Source: Candidatus Bipolaricaulota bacterium (GTDB lineage: Bacteria; Bipolaricaulota; Bipolaricaulia; UBA7950; UBA9294). Taken from it: DNA of 8,267 nt. The position numbers and the translations under genes are program-made. The notes under the pieces are model-generated. The model was not told the origin of the DNA. It was given only the letters and a program-made list of their open reading frames with translations, and made no database searches. Every line of letters starts with the position of its first letter. Position 1 is the stretch's first letter. Positions 1 through 6,823 of this stretch are shown in pieces. The DNA is taken from the NCBI GenBank assembly GCA_030612565.1, contig JAUWNQ010000017.1, positions 1 through 8,267 on the forward strand, given 5' to 3'.

Positions 1-1
1 C

Positions 2-172
2 GCCTCCTACACCGCGATCATCCTCACGATGGAACCCATCTTCGCCGGACTGTTCGGCTTCCTCCTCCTTGGGGAGACGCTCAGCATCCTTCAGTTGATG
101 GGTGGGGGGATGATCCTGGTTGGAATGGGGATTCCCTCGTTCCTCGTACGGGGAGTATCCTCCTCGGGGTGA
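2..172 (+). CDS. EamA/DMT-family transporter, C-terminal fragment (5' truncated by window)
   Basis: The frame starting at base 2 is open for 56 codons and ends with TGA at 170-172. The visible protein has a hydrophobic helix around an EPIFAGLFGFLLLGE stretch and a second helix around LMGGGMILVGMGI, then a short polar tail. The pattern of a Glu-Pro, a Leu/Gly-rich helix ending in GE, and a last Leu/Ile/Gly-rich helix is typical of the final two membrane segments of EamA (drug/metabolite transporter superfamily) exporters. These usually have about ten transmembrane helices and export amino acids or other small metabolites. The substrate cannot be read from this fragment. I see no strong terminator in the 52 bases before the next gene, which appears to have its own promoter. 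Confidence 0.75.
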   Translation, partial: ASYTAIILTMEPIFAGLFGFLLLGETLSILQLMGGGMILVGMGIPSFLVRGVSSSG

Positions 173-176
173 TAGT

Positions 177-206
177 TTGTCCTCCTTTTATTCGAAAGGA
201 TATAAT
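177..206 (+). promoter_or_regulatory. Candidate sigma-70-type promoter of the CDP-alcohol phosphatidyltransferase-like gene
   Basis: A perfect TATAAT lies at 201-206. TTGTCC, 4/6 to the -35 consensus, lies at 177-182, giving an 18-base spacer. Transcription would begin near 213 and leave a leader of about 12 bases containing GGTGA (214-218), a partial Shine-Dalgarno six bases before the ATG at 225. The call is by consensus match only. Confidence 0.5.
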
Positions 207-224
207 GGAGCGTGGTGAAAAACT

Positions 225-734
225 ATGACTAGGATGCCTGATTATCTGACCGCGTCACGGGGAATCATCGCTCTGATCATCGTTGCCCTCGGGTTCGCTG
301 GCCCGGAGGCGTTGGAGCGGGTGATCCTCCTCACGCTCCTAGGTTGGACCACGGATATCCTGGATGGCCGGCTTGCTCGTCGTTACAACAAGGGAGCGAC
401 GTGGGTCGGCGAGCGCGAGTTCGTCTTCGATATGGTTATGGTCTTTGCAGGGCTCTGCTACCTGGTGATGGCGGGATTCATCCCGGTGATCCCAGCAGGG
501 ATCTACGTGGCTGTGACGGCGATCTGCATCGCGTACTTCCGCTCCAAGTCGATCACCATGTCATTCGCCTTCCCCGTGGTCGCCGTTCCCCTTATCGTTG
601 CCTACTTCAACGCTCCGCGCGCGGCGTGGTTTTACGTCATCTGGATCGTGCTCGCCCTGATATTTGACTGGCGCCGGTTTAAGGGGGTCGTTCTCGAGTT
701 CCTCTATAACCTCAAGGTGCTGCAGAAACGCTAG
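225..734 (+). CDS. CDP-alcohol phosphatidyltransferase-like membrane protein with altered catalytic motif
   Basis: This 169-residue protein has the signature of the CDP-alcohol phosphatidyltransferase family, integral membrane enzymes that transfer a phosphatidyl group from a CDP-linked lipid to an alcohol such as glycerol-phosphate, serine or inositol-phosphate. The family motif is D-x2-DG-x2-AR-x8-G-x3-D-x3-D. Here D44, D47-G48, A51-R52 and the last aspartate D69 are in register, but the third aspartate is E65 and the glycine position holds V61, with G62 beside it. Hydrophobic segments lie near 14-25, 67-85, 86-105, 110-128 and 134-148; the polypeptide is close to the lower end of the usual family size. 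The ATG at 225 has a weak GGTGA six bases upstream and a perfect TATAAT before it; M4 (234) is an alternative. The stop interlocks with the ruvB stop on the other strand. The substrate is unknown, so I do not assign pgsA. Confidence 0.75.
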   Translation: MTRMPDYLTASRGIIALIIVALGFAGPEALERVILLTLLGWTTDILDGRLARRYNKGATWVGEREFVFDMVMVFAGLCYLVMAGFIPVIPAGIYVAVTAICIAYFRSKSITMSFAFPVVAVPLIVAYFNAPRAAWFYVIWIVLALIFDWRRFKGVVLEFLYNLKVLQKR

Positions 735-1732
735 AGGAGGCGCGCGGCTTGCTTCCTCCCCAGGTGTGAGTAGGCTCGTTCGGTTGCGATTCGTCCCTGC
801 GGCGTGCGCTTGATGAATCCCTCCTGCAACAGGTAGGGTTCGACCATGTCGGTGATCGTGTCCTTCTCCTCGGAGAGGGCGGCGGAGAGTGTATCGAGCC
901 CGACCGGCCCCCCGTCGAATGTGAGGACGATCGCTCTGAGGAGCGCGCGGTCGAGCTCGTCGAGCCCTGTTTCGTCGATCTTCAGCAGCGCGAGGGATGC
1001 CTTCGTCGTTGCGAGGTCGACCCGCCCGTCTCCCTTGACTTGAGCGTAGTCGCGCGTTCGGCGCAAGAGGCGGTTGGCGATGCGGGGTGTTCCCCGGGCC
1101 CGTTTGGCCAGTTCCTCCGCGCCGTCCGGAGAGACATCGATTCCCAAGAGCTTACCAGTGCGGATGATGATCGAACAGAGGTCATCCAACGCGTAAAAAT
1201 TGAGCCGGAATCCGACCTCGAACCGGTCGCGCATCGGGGCCGAGATCAGGCCGGCGCGGGTAGTCGCTCCGATCAGGGTGAACGGCGGGAGATCGATCCG
1301 CAACGACTGAGCGTTCGGCCCTTCACCAAGGATGATATCGATCTTGTAGTCCTCCATCGCTGGGTAGAGTATCTCCTCGACGTTACGCCGCAGGCGATGG
1401 ATCTCATCGATGAAGAAGATGTCGTGCGGTTTCAGATTGGTGAGGATCGATGCCAGGTCGCCCGCCTTATCGATCGCTGGGCCGGAGCTCGTGCGGATGC
1501 TGACACCCATCTCGTTGGCGATGATCTGGGCGAGGGTCGTCTTACCCAATCCGGGCGGGCCGTGTAGGAGGACGTGGTCGAGCGGCTCGCTCCGCTCCTG
1601 TGCGGCCGTGATGTAGATCTTAAGCTTCTCCTTGATCTCATCCTGACCGACGAAGTCATCGAGCCGCGTTGGGCGCAGCGTGGTAAGGGAGGTCTCATCC
1701 AGTTGAAGGTCGCTTGGCCGCTCGATTGCCAT
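731..1732 (-). CDS. ruvB: Holliday junction branch migration ATPase RuvB
   Basis: RuvB is the AAA+ motor that, with RuvA, drives branch migration of Holliday junctions in recombination and repair. The 333-residue product has the family's usual length. Walker A is GPPGLGKT (58-65), Walker B is DEIH (109-112), sensor 1 is GATTRAG (155-161), APMRDRF (165-171) carries the arginine finger, and [13 protein letters not shown] (213-225) is the sensor-2 region. The C-terminal winged helix ends with a TPQGR motif near 310-314. The ATG at 1732 fits the family N-terminus but has no Shine-Dalgarno; a promoter-like TTGAAC/TACAAT pair sits just upstream, with its -10 only ten bases before the ATG. ruvA and ruvC, often adjacent in other bacteria, are not here. 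The gene is convergent with the upstream membrane enzyme, their stops sharing CTAG, and divergent from ribF. Confidence 0.97.
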   Translation of the reverse strand: MAIERPSDLQLDETSLTTLRPTRLDDFVGQDEIKEKLKIYITAAQERSEPLDHVLLHGPPGLGKTTLAQIIANEMGVSIRTSSGPAIDKAGDLASILTNLKPHDIFFIDEIHRLRRNVEEILYPAMEDYKIDIILGEGPNAQSLRIDLPPFTLIGATTRAGLISAPMRDRFEVGFRLNFYALDDLCSIIIRTGKLLGIDVSPDGAEELAKRARGTPRIANRLLRRTRDYAQVKGDGRVDLATTKASLALLKIDETGLDELDRALLRAIVLTFDGGPVGLDTLSAALSEEKDTITDMVEPYLLQEGFIKRTPQGRIATERAYSHLGRKQAARLL

Positions 1733-1742
1733 CTTGGAAAGG

Positions 1743-1772
1743 ATTGTACCGGACGGTGAACGAGCGGTTCAA
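1743..1772 (-). promoter_or_regulatory. Candidate ruvB promoter with overlapping palindrome
   Basis: Read on the minus strand, TTGAAC (1772-1767) and TACAAT (1748-1743) are separated by 18 bases. Transcription would begin about 3-5 bases before the ruvB ATG. The spacer and part of the -35 are covered by a 15-base perfect-arm palindrome, TGAAC-N5-GTTCA (1757-1771), which is well placed to act as a repressor operator. Both calls rest on consensus and symmetry only. Confidence 0.45.
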
Positions 1773-1808
1773 CTGGACAGTTAGAACTGGACAGTTGCAA
1801 CTGGAGTT
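1771..1808. repeat. Three tandem 14-bp-spaced palindromic repeats (AACTGGACAGTT)
   Basis: AACTGGACAGTT occurs at 1771-1782 and again, identically, at 1785-1796; a shortened copy, AACTGGAGTT, is at 1799-1808. The starts are spaced by exactly 14 bases. Each full unit is an inverted repeat, AACTG-GA-CAGTT. The array lies between the divergent ruvB and ribF genes and abuts the candidate ruvB -35 box. It could be a set of operator sites for a dimeric regulator or a remnant of a dispersed intergenic repeat. Confidence 0.85.
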
Positions 1809-1871
1809 AGGAATCGGCTTTCACCTGATCAGTGATCGTCTCTCCGTGAGGCCGCACCTTGTGGCTGATCG

Positions 1872-1901
1872 CTGACTACCGGCATGTATTTGTGTTACCA
1901 T
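1872..1901 (+). promoter_or_regulatory. Weak candidate ribF promoter
   Basis: TACCAT at 1896-1901 is preceded by TGT (1893-1895), giving an extended -10 form; CTGACT at 1872-1877 (4/6 to TTGACA) is 18 bases upstream. Only nine bases separate the -10 from the ribF ATG at 1911, so the transcript would have almost no leader. The same TACCAT hexamer serves as the candidate -10 of tsaB. No FMN riboswitch-like region is evident in the short upstream sequence. Confidence 0.35.
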
Positions 1902-1910
1902 CACCATACC

Positions 1911-2822
1911 ATGAAGACAACGGTTATCACCGTAGGGACGTTCGATGGAGTGCACCGTGGGCACCAGGAGATCCTGAGGAGGGTGGATGAGATCGCCCGT
2001 GCCGAGGGATTGGAACGGATCGCCTACACGTTCGTCTTCCCGCCGCGATTCGTCCTTGTAGGAAGTGAGTCGGGGCTCCTCCTCCCCGAAGAGGTGAAGG
2101 TGAAGCTCCTCGAACGCTCTGTCGATCGGGTCATCCGTGCGGACTTTCACGAGGTAGGCGTGCTCGAGGCGGAGCGATTCGTGCGTCAGGTTCTGCTCGA
2201 ACGGCTCGCCGCGCGGACGGTCGTCGTCGGGGAGCGGTTCCGCTTCGGTCGAGATCGGGAGGGTGATGTCGCTCTCCTGCGGCGAATAGGGGATGAGGAA
2301 GGGGTCTCGATCGTTTCCCTTCCCCAGCTGGTGGTCGATCGAGTTATGGTGAGTAGCACTAGGATCCGCTCGCTGCTTTGCCAGGGGATGATCGACGACG
2401 CGACGGCCCTTCTCGGGCGTCCGCCGCTCCTCTTCGGGGTAGTCGTGCACGGGGATCGCGTCGGTCGCCGGATCGGATACCCCACCGCGAACCTGGCGCT
2501 CGATCCGCACCTCCTGCTGCCTGCGACCGGGGTCTATCTGGTGCACGCCTTCTTCCGTGGCGAGGGAGGGGGGGGGATGATGTACATCGGGGGTCGCCCC
2601 ACCATCGGTGGGGACGAGATGCGGTGCGAGGTCCACCTCTTCTCTCCCTTGCTCGGCGAACTCTACGGCGAACAGATGGAGGTCCATCTCCTTCACAGGC
2701 TCCGGGGAGATCGATCTTTCTCCTCCCTTTCGGACCTGCGCCTCCAGATCGATCGGGATGCAGAGCGTGCCCGTGCGCTCTTTCCCTCGTGTAATGGGCC
2801 ACAGCGCCCAATCCTTGCTTGA
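1911..2822 (+). CDS. ribF: Bifunctional riboflavin kinase/FAD synthetase RibF
   Basis: RibF phosphorylates riboflavin to FMN and adenylylates FMN to FAD in the cytoplasm. The 303-residue product has the usual two-domain length. The N-terminal nucleotidyltransferase domain shows GTFDGVHRGHQ (9-19), a GERFRFGRDREG segment (107-118) and SSTRIR (148-153). The C-terminal flavokinase domain shows GRRIGYPTANL (185-195), IGGRPTIGG (226-234), E240, the expected position of the catalytic glutamate, and a C-terminal LQIDRDAERAR helix. The kinase motif usually reads NIGxRPT; here the residue before IGG is Tyr225. I chose the ATG at 1911 rather than 1884 because family alignment begins at MKTTVITVGTFDG and the extra residues lie over the candidate promoter. 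There is no Shine-Dalgarno. A run of nine Gs at 2568-2576 codes for a glycine loop in the kinase domain. It heads a co-directional series with tsaB. Confidence 0.95.
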   Translation: MKTTVITVGTFDGVHRGHQEILRRVDEIARAEGLERIAYTFVFPPRFVLVGSESGLLLPEEVKVKLLERSVDRVIRADFHEVGVLEAERFVRQVLLERLAARTVVVGERFRFGRDREGDVALLRRIGDEEGVSIVSLPQLVVDRVMVSSTRIRSLLCQGMIDDATALLGRPPLLFGVVVHGDRVGRRIGYPTANLALDPHLLLPATGVYLVHAFFRGEGGGGMMYIGGRPTIGGDEMRCEVHLFSPLLGELYGEQMEVHLLHRLRGDRSFSSLSDLRLQIDRDAERARALFPSCNGPQRPILA

Positions 2823-2847
2823 AAATCGCTCTATTCCGGTTTACCAT
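2819..2847 (+). promoter_or_regulatory. Candidate tsaB promoter overlapping the ribF stop
   Basis: TTGAAA (2819-2824, 5/6 to consensus) and TACCAT (2842-2847, 4/6) have the optimal 17-base spacer. The -35 includes the ribF TGA stop. Eleven bases separate the -10 from the tsaB ATG at 2859, so the expected leader is only about 3-5 bases. Confidence 0.5.
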
Positions 2848-2858
2848 TACTTCTTAGG

Positions 2859-3530
2859 ATGATCACGCTGGGAGTCGATACTTCCGTTCCGCTAGGAGGG
2901 ACGGCGCTGTGGAGGGACGGCGAGGGGGTGGCGGAGATGATGATGAAATCTCCGCTTTCTCATGCCGAAGAACTCCTTCCTTTGATCTCGCGCCTCCTCG
3001 AGCGATGTGGTTTAGAGCGAGATGAGATCGACCTTGTCAGTGTCAACGTGGGGCCTGGATCGTTCACTGGTTTGCGGATCGGCCTTGCGACTGCGAAGGG
3101 GTTCTGCCAGGCGCTGGGGATTCCGCTGGTGGGGATCGATGGAACGTTCGCCTACCGGGCGCGCCTCGACGTAAAAGAGAGGGTCTGCGTCCTGTTGCGA
3201 AATCGCCGCGACCTCCTATATGCGCGGTGGTTCGTGGGGATGAAACCGCAGGGGGAGACCGTGGTCCTCCCGGTGACAAAGGCCTGGGAGAGACTCGTGA
3301 ACGAGAGGAAGGACGTCACGATTATTGGGGATGGAGCCCTTGTGCTGTGCGATCTCCTTGGAGAGGCTCCGTGGGTGAGGCTGGCTTCGGCAAAGGCGCA
3401 CGCCCCCTCTCCGATGTGGATCGCCCGGTTGGGCGAAGAGGGTGACAGAAAGGATCGACTCTACGATCTTGAGCCTGCTTACGTTGAGCCGATCCTTTTT
3501 AAGACGAATAATACCAAGAAGATGAGGTGA
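2859..3530 (+). CDS. tsaB: tRNA N6-threonylcarbamoyladenosine (t6A) modification protein TsaB
   Basis: TsaB is the inactive ASKHA-fold paralogue that dimerises with TsaD and, with TsaE and TsaC, forms t6A at position 37 of ANN-decoding tRNAs. The 223-residue product begins with LGVDTS (4-9), has SHAEELL (34-40), the hallmark GPGSFTGLRIG (65-75), and ends with a YVEP segment (208-211), all in family order. The length is normal. The start at 2859 is fixed by the family N-terminus (MITLGVDTS); there is no convincing Shine-Dalgarno, only TTAGG directly against the ATG, and a promoter-like pair lies immediately upstream. It follows ribF by 36 bases and precedes rpmB by seven. TsaD itself is not in this window, and the short TsaB length separates it from full TsaD-like proteins. 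Confidence 0.93.
   Translation: MITLGVDTSVPLGGTALWRDGEGVAEMMMKSPLSHAEELLPLISRLLERCGLERDEIDLVSVNVGPGSFTGLRIGLATAKGFCQALGIPLVGIDGTFAYRARLDVKERVCVLLRNRRDLLYARWFVGMKPQGETVVLPVTKAWERLVNERKDVTIIGDGALVLCDLLGEAPWVRLASAKAHAPSPMWIARLGEEGDRKDRLYDLEPAYVEPILFKTNNTKKMR
3484..3512 (+). promoter_or_regulatory. Candidate internal promoter for rpmB inside the end of tsaB
   Basis: TTGAGC (3484-3489, 4/6) and AATAAT (3507-3512, 5/6) are spaced by 17 bases. Transcription would begin near 3519, keeping the GAGGTGA Shine-Dalgarno of rpmB. A separate promoter would let the ribosomal protein gene be expressed above ribF and tsaB. It lies in coding sequence, so chance is possible. Confidence 0.4.
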
Positions 3531-3537
3531 GCTAGAG

Positions 3538-3729
3538 ATGTCGCGAATCTGTGAGATCTGTGGGAAACGGCCTGTGGCCGGGAATCAGGTGAGCCATTCG
3601 CAACGACATACGCGGCGGATGCGCGTCCCGAACATTCAACGGGTGCACGCCTATGTGGATGGGAAGAAGGTTCGAATCAACGCCTGTACGCGGTGCATCA
3701 AGTCCGGGCGGGTGACGAAAGTCGGCTAA
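3538..3729 (+). CDS. rpmB: Large ribosomal subunit protein bL28 (zinc-binding form)
   Basis: bL28 is a small basic protein of the bacterial 50S subunit. The 63-residue product begins with the family's MSRICEICGKRP and shows the basic HTRRMRVPN core (24-32) and a VRINACTRCIKSG segment. Four cysteines in two CxxC pairs (C5/C8 and C50/C53) mark the zinc-binding version, the likely ancestral state; some bacteria have a cysteine-less form. A good Shine-Dalgarno, GAGGTGA (3524-3530), lies seven bases before the ATG and overlaps the tsaB stop. It is cotranscribed with tsaB or driven from the candidate internal promoter. Length and motifs are normal. Confidence 0.97.
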   Translation: MSRICEICGKRPVAGNQVSHSQRHTRRMRVPNIQRVHAYVDGKKVRINACTRCIKSGRVTKVG

Positions 3730-3758
3730 TCAAGGCTCTTTTGGACGCTCTTTTACGG

Positions 3759-3781
3759 TATGGGTCAGGGTTGGGCCCATA
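3759..3781 (+). promoter_or_regulatory. Leader hairpin directly before the S1-domain gene start
   Basis: TATGGGTC (3759-3766) can pair with GGCCCATA (3774-3781) as an eight-pair stem with one U-G pair and a seven-base loop. The stem ends at the first base of AGGA (3781-3784), the only Shine-Dalgarno-like sequence before the ATG at 3787. Formation in mRNA could hide or expose the ribosome site. There is no T-run after it, so it is not an intrinsic terminator. Confidence 0.4.
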
Positions 3782-3786
3782 GGATC

Positions 3787-4230
3787 ATGTCACTTAAAGT
3801 CGGCGCAATAGTCTCGGGAACGATTGTTGAAGTGACCGAAGAGGGGATTGTTGTCTCTCTCCCTGAGGGTGGCGGCGGTCTGATCCCTTCCTCGTTATCT
3901 TTGCCCATTAACAGACTCAAGAGCGAGTTTCGCCCCGGTGGAACAGTATTGGTGTCCATCGTCTCCCAGGGCGAAGAGGATTGGGCCACGCTAGCGTTTG
4001 CCACTCCGCAAGAGAGCGACGGGGCGCACGCGTTCGACCAAGAATTTCACCGCTTGAACCACGCTTTGACCAACTGTTCCTCCCCGCAAAGACCTGCACC
4101 GAGCGACAAGACTTCGGTGGAAGAGCAGATCGAGGAATGGACCGATCAGGTGAAGGAGGGACTCTCCCGCCTGCGCAAGCACCGCGGCAGACGCTTGAAC
4201 GAGGAGTTCTACAGCGCGAAAAACGGGTAG
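3787..4230 (+). CDS. Small S1 RNA-binding domain protein
   Basis: The 147-residue product begins with an S1 (OB-fold) RNA-binding domain at about 1-74: KVGAIVSGTIVEVTEEGIVVSLP, a glycine-rich turn and LIP, then a second half ending in ATLAFATPQ. The rest is polar, with a charged helix (EEQIEEWTDQVKEGLSRLR, about 111-129) and a basic KHRGRR patch near the end. This architecture resembles the small single-S1 proteins of the YabR/general stress protein 13 type, which have an N-terminal S1 domain followed by a charged tail; those are thought to associate with RNA or ribosomes. I chose ATG 3787 over 3760 because the S1 fold starts there, AGGA lies before it, and 3760 falls inside a hairpin. It sits between rpmB and the oxidoreductase genes, twelve bases before the ferredoxin start. 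The specific role is unknown. Confidence 0.8.
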   Translation: MSLKVGAIVSGTIVEVTEEGIVVSLPEGGGGLIPSSLSLPINRLKSEFRPGGTVLVSIVSQGEEDWATLAFATPQESDGAHAFDQEFHRLNHALTNCSSPQRPAPSDKTSVEEQIEEWTDQVKEGLSRLRKHRGRRLNEEFYSAKNG

Positions 4231-4242
4231 ATGGAGGTCTTC

Positions 4243-4467
4243 ATGCCAAGAGGGATGGTCGTGATCGACAAGGATCTTTGTAAGGGATGCGGGCTCTGCA
4301 TCGCTGCCTGTCCCAATCAGGTCCTTGCCTTCTCCGGAGAGTTGAGCAAGAGCGGCTATACCGTTGTTCACATGGAACATCCTGAGGCGTGTGTCGGTTG
4401 CTCCTTCTGCGCGCAGACCTGTCCGGATATCGCCATCGATGTCTATCGAGAGAAGGTTCCCGCTTAA
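4243..4467 (+). CDS. korD: 2-oxoacid:ferredoxin oxidoreductase delta subunit, 2[4Fe-4S] ferredoxin
   Basis: The 74-residue protein carries two [4Fe-4S] ligand motifs: C13-x2-C16-x2-C19-x3-C23-P and C50-x2-C53-x2-C56-x3-C60-P. It is a bacterial-type 2[4Fe-4S] ferredoxin fitting the delta subunit that carries electrons from the oxidoreductase to external ferredoxin. I chose ATG 4243 because GGAGGT (4233-4238) is four bases upstream; an in-frame ATG at 4231, directly after the S1-gene stop, has no ribosome site and would place that GGAGGT inside the coding sequence. The gene is followed after ten bases by the alpha subunit. Its order at the head of alpha-beta-gamma matches the common korDABC arrangement. 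A free ferredoxin is possible, but the tight linkage favours a subunit. Confidence 0.9.
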   Translation: MPRGMVVIDKDLCKGCGLCIAACPNQVLAFSGELSKSGYTVVHMEHPEACVGCSFCAQTCPDIAIDVYREKVPA

Positions 4468-4477
4468 GGAGGGGATG

Positions 4478-5522
<1,045 letters not shown>

Positions 5523-5533
<11 letters not shown>

Positions 5534-6281
5534 CGTGGAGAATATGGTAAAGGTCTTCTCAAGGCCTGAGAGCCTGACCGATGCCCGGTCGACCTACTGT
5601 CCTGGGTGTCAGCACGGGATCCTCACGCGGATCATCGGCCAGACGATCGACGAATTGAATATCGCCGAGCGGATGATCATCATCGCTCCGGTCGGATGTG
5701 CTGTCTTTGCCTACCTCTGGTACCGTTGCGACTCGATCCAGGTCGCCCACGGCCGTGCGAGTGCGGTCGCGACCGGGGTGAAGCGAGCCGATTCAAACCT
5801 GGTCGTCCTTTCTTACCAGGGGGATGGGGACTTCGCCAGTATCGGGACCGCTGAGTCGATCCACGCTGCGAACCGGGGGGAGAATATCACCGTCATCTTC
5901 GTGAATAACCAGGTCTATGGGATGACCGGCGGGGAGATGGCCCCGACGTCCTTAGTGGGGCAGAAGACGACGACAACCCCGAACGGGCGCGACCCCGCGC
6001 AGGCTGGCTACCCAATCCGCTTCTCAGAGATGATCGCCCAGCTTGATGCACCGGTCTACGTCACGCGGCAGGCGCTCTACGACACGAAGCGGATCATGGA
6101 TACTCAGAAGGCGATCAAGAAGGCGTTCACGAACCAGGTGGAAGGGAAGGGATACTCGCTCGTCGAGGTCCTCTCCACCTGCCCGACGAACTGGCATATG
6201 ACGCCTGTGGATGCAAGCAAACACGTTGCCGAAGTAGTCACCAAGACTTTTCCCCTCGGGGATCTCGTGAATAGGGGGTAG
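5523..6281 (+). CDS. korB: 2-oxoacid:ferredoxin oxidoreductase beta subunit, ThDP-binding
   Basis: The beta subunit holds thiamine diphosphate and an iron-sulfur cluster. The 252-residue product shows CPGCQHG (C26, C29), C59 in a GCAVF segment, HGRA (76-79), the ThDP-magnesium motif from GDGD (100-103) to NN (128-129), NNQVYGMTGG, and C220 followed by PTNW. C26, C29, C59 and C220 are the likely cluster ligands by comparison with the family; C69 is extra. The start overlaps the alpha gene by eleven bases, implying translational coupling, and AGGTGA (5511-5516) lies six bases before the ATG. M8 at 5544 is an alternative but with a poorer site. The gamma gene follows after two bases. Length is usual for Kor-type beta subunits. 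Kor is the favoured reading, but Vor or another branch is possible. Confidence 0.92.
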
Positions 6282-6283
6282 GA

Positions 6284-6823
6284 ATGGAACATTCAGTGAT
6301 CATCGCAGGGTTCGGCGGACAGGGAGTGATTCTGGCGGGGAAGATCCTCGCCCAGGCGGGGATGGATCACGGCCTGGGGGTGACCTGGCTCCCCTCCTAT
6401 GGCCCGGAGATGCGAGGAGGAACGGCGAATTGCACCGTCGTCCTATCGGAAGAAGGCGAGGTCGGTTCCCCAATCGTCGATGAACCGACCGGCCTTATTG
6501 CCATGAACCTCCCCTCTCTCGATAAGTTCGAGCCGATCGTAGCCAAGGGGGGAGCGATCCTCATCAACGCCTCCCTCATCGATCGCGAAGTCGAACGGAA
6601 GGATGTGAATTCCTTCTCCGTTCCACTGAACAACCTGGGAGAGAAGGTGGGAAGCCCTCGGACGATCAACATGATCGCTCTCGGGGCCTACATCAAGGCG
6701 TCGGGGGTCATCCCTCTCTCTGTGGTGAAGGGAGCGATGCGGGATATGCTCGAGAAGAGCGGCAAGGGAAAGTTCATCCCCCTAAACGAGAAGGCTCTCG
6801 AAGAGGGGTATAACGCTGTCTAA
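6284..6823 (+). CDS. korC: 2-oxoacid:ferredoxin oxidoreductase gamma subunit
   Basis: This 179-residue protein is the gamma domain common to pyruvate, oxoglutarate and ketoisovalerate ferredoxin oxidoreductases. It begins with the nucleotide-fold loop GFGGQGV (9-15), followed by SYGPEMRGG (38-46) and NCTVVLS (49-55), the family hallmarks, and a helical C-terminus. The length of about 180 residues is normal for a separate subunit. The ATG follows the beta stop by two bases; the purine-rich GGGGGTAGG run across the beta stop can act as ribosome site. It is the last gene of the co-directional block that starts at ribF and meets the DUF763 gene tail-to-tail. All four subunits of a complete enzyme are therefore encoded here in delta-alpha-beta-gamma order. 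Confidence 0.93.
   Translation: MEHSVIIAGFGGQGVILAGKILAQAGMDHGLGVTWLPSYGPEMRGGTANCTVVLSEEGEVGSPIVDEPTGLIAMNLPSLDKFEPIVAKGGAILINASLIDREVERKDVNSFSVPLNNLGEKVGSPRTINMIALGAYIKASGVIPLSVVKGAMRDMLEKSGKGKFIPLNEKALEEGYNAV

Noticed and set aside
1040..1567. A 175-codon open frame on the plus strand
   Set aside because: It is antisense to the conserved ATPase core of ruvB, its protein resembles no family, and it is low-complexity charged sequence as expected from the complementary strand of a GC-rich gene.
1825..1877. Direct repeat CTGATC-N2-TGA at 1825-1835 and 1865-1875
   Set aside because: Two imperfect copies 40 bases apart rich in the very common GATC word; not distinguishable from chance.
1821..2696. 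A 291-codon open frame on the minus strand
   Set aside because: It lies antisense to ribF, whose motifs are unmistakable, and encodes a compositionally odd peptide with no recognisable domain.
4364..4477. N-terminal extension of the oxidoreductase alpha subunit
   Set aside because: It overlaps the ferredoxin gene out of frame, and the family N-terminus plus AGGAGG support a start at 4478.
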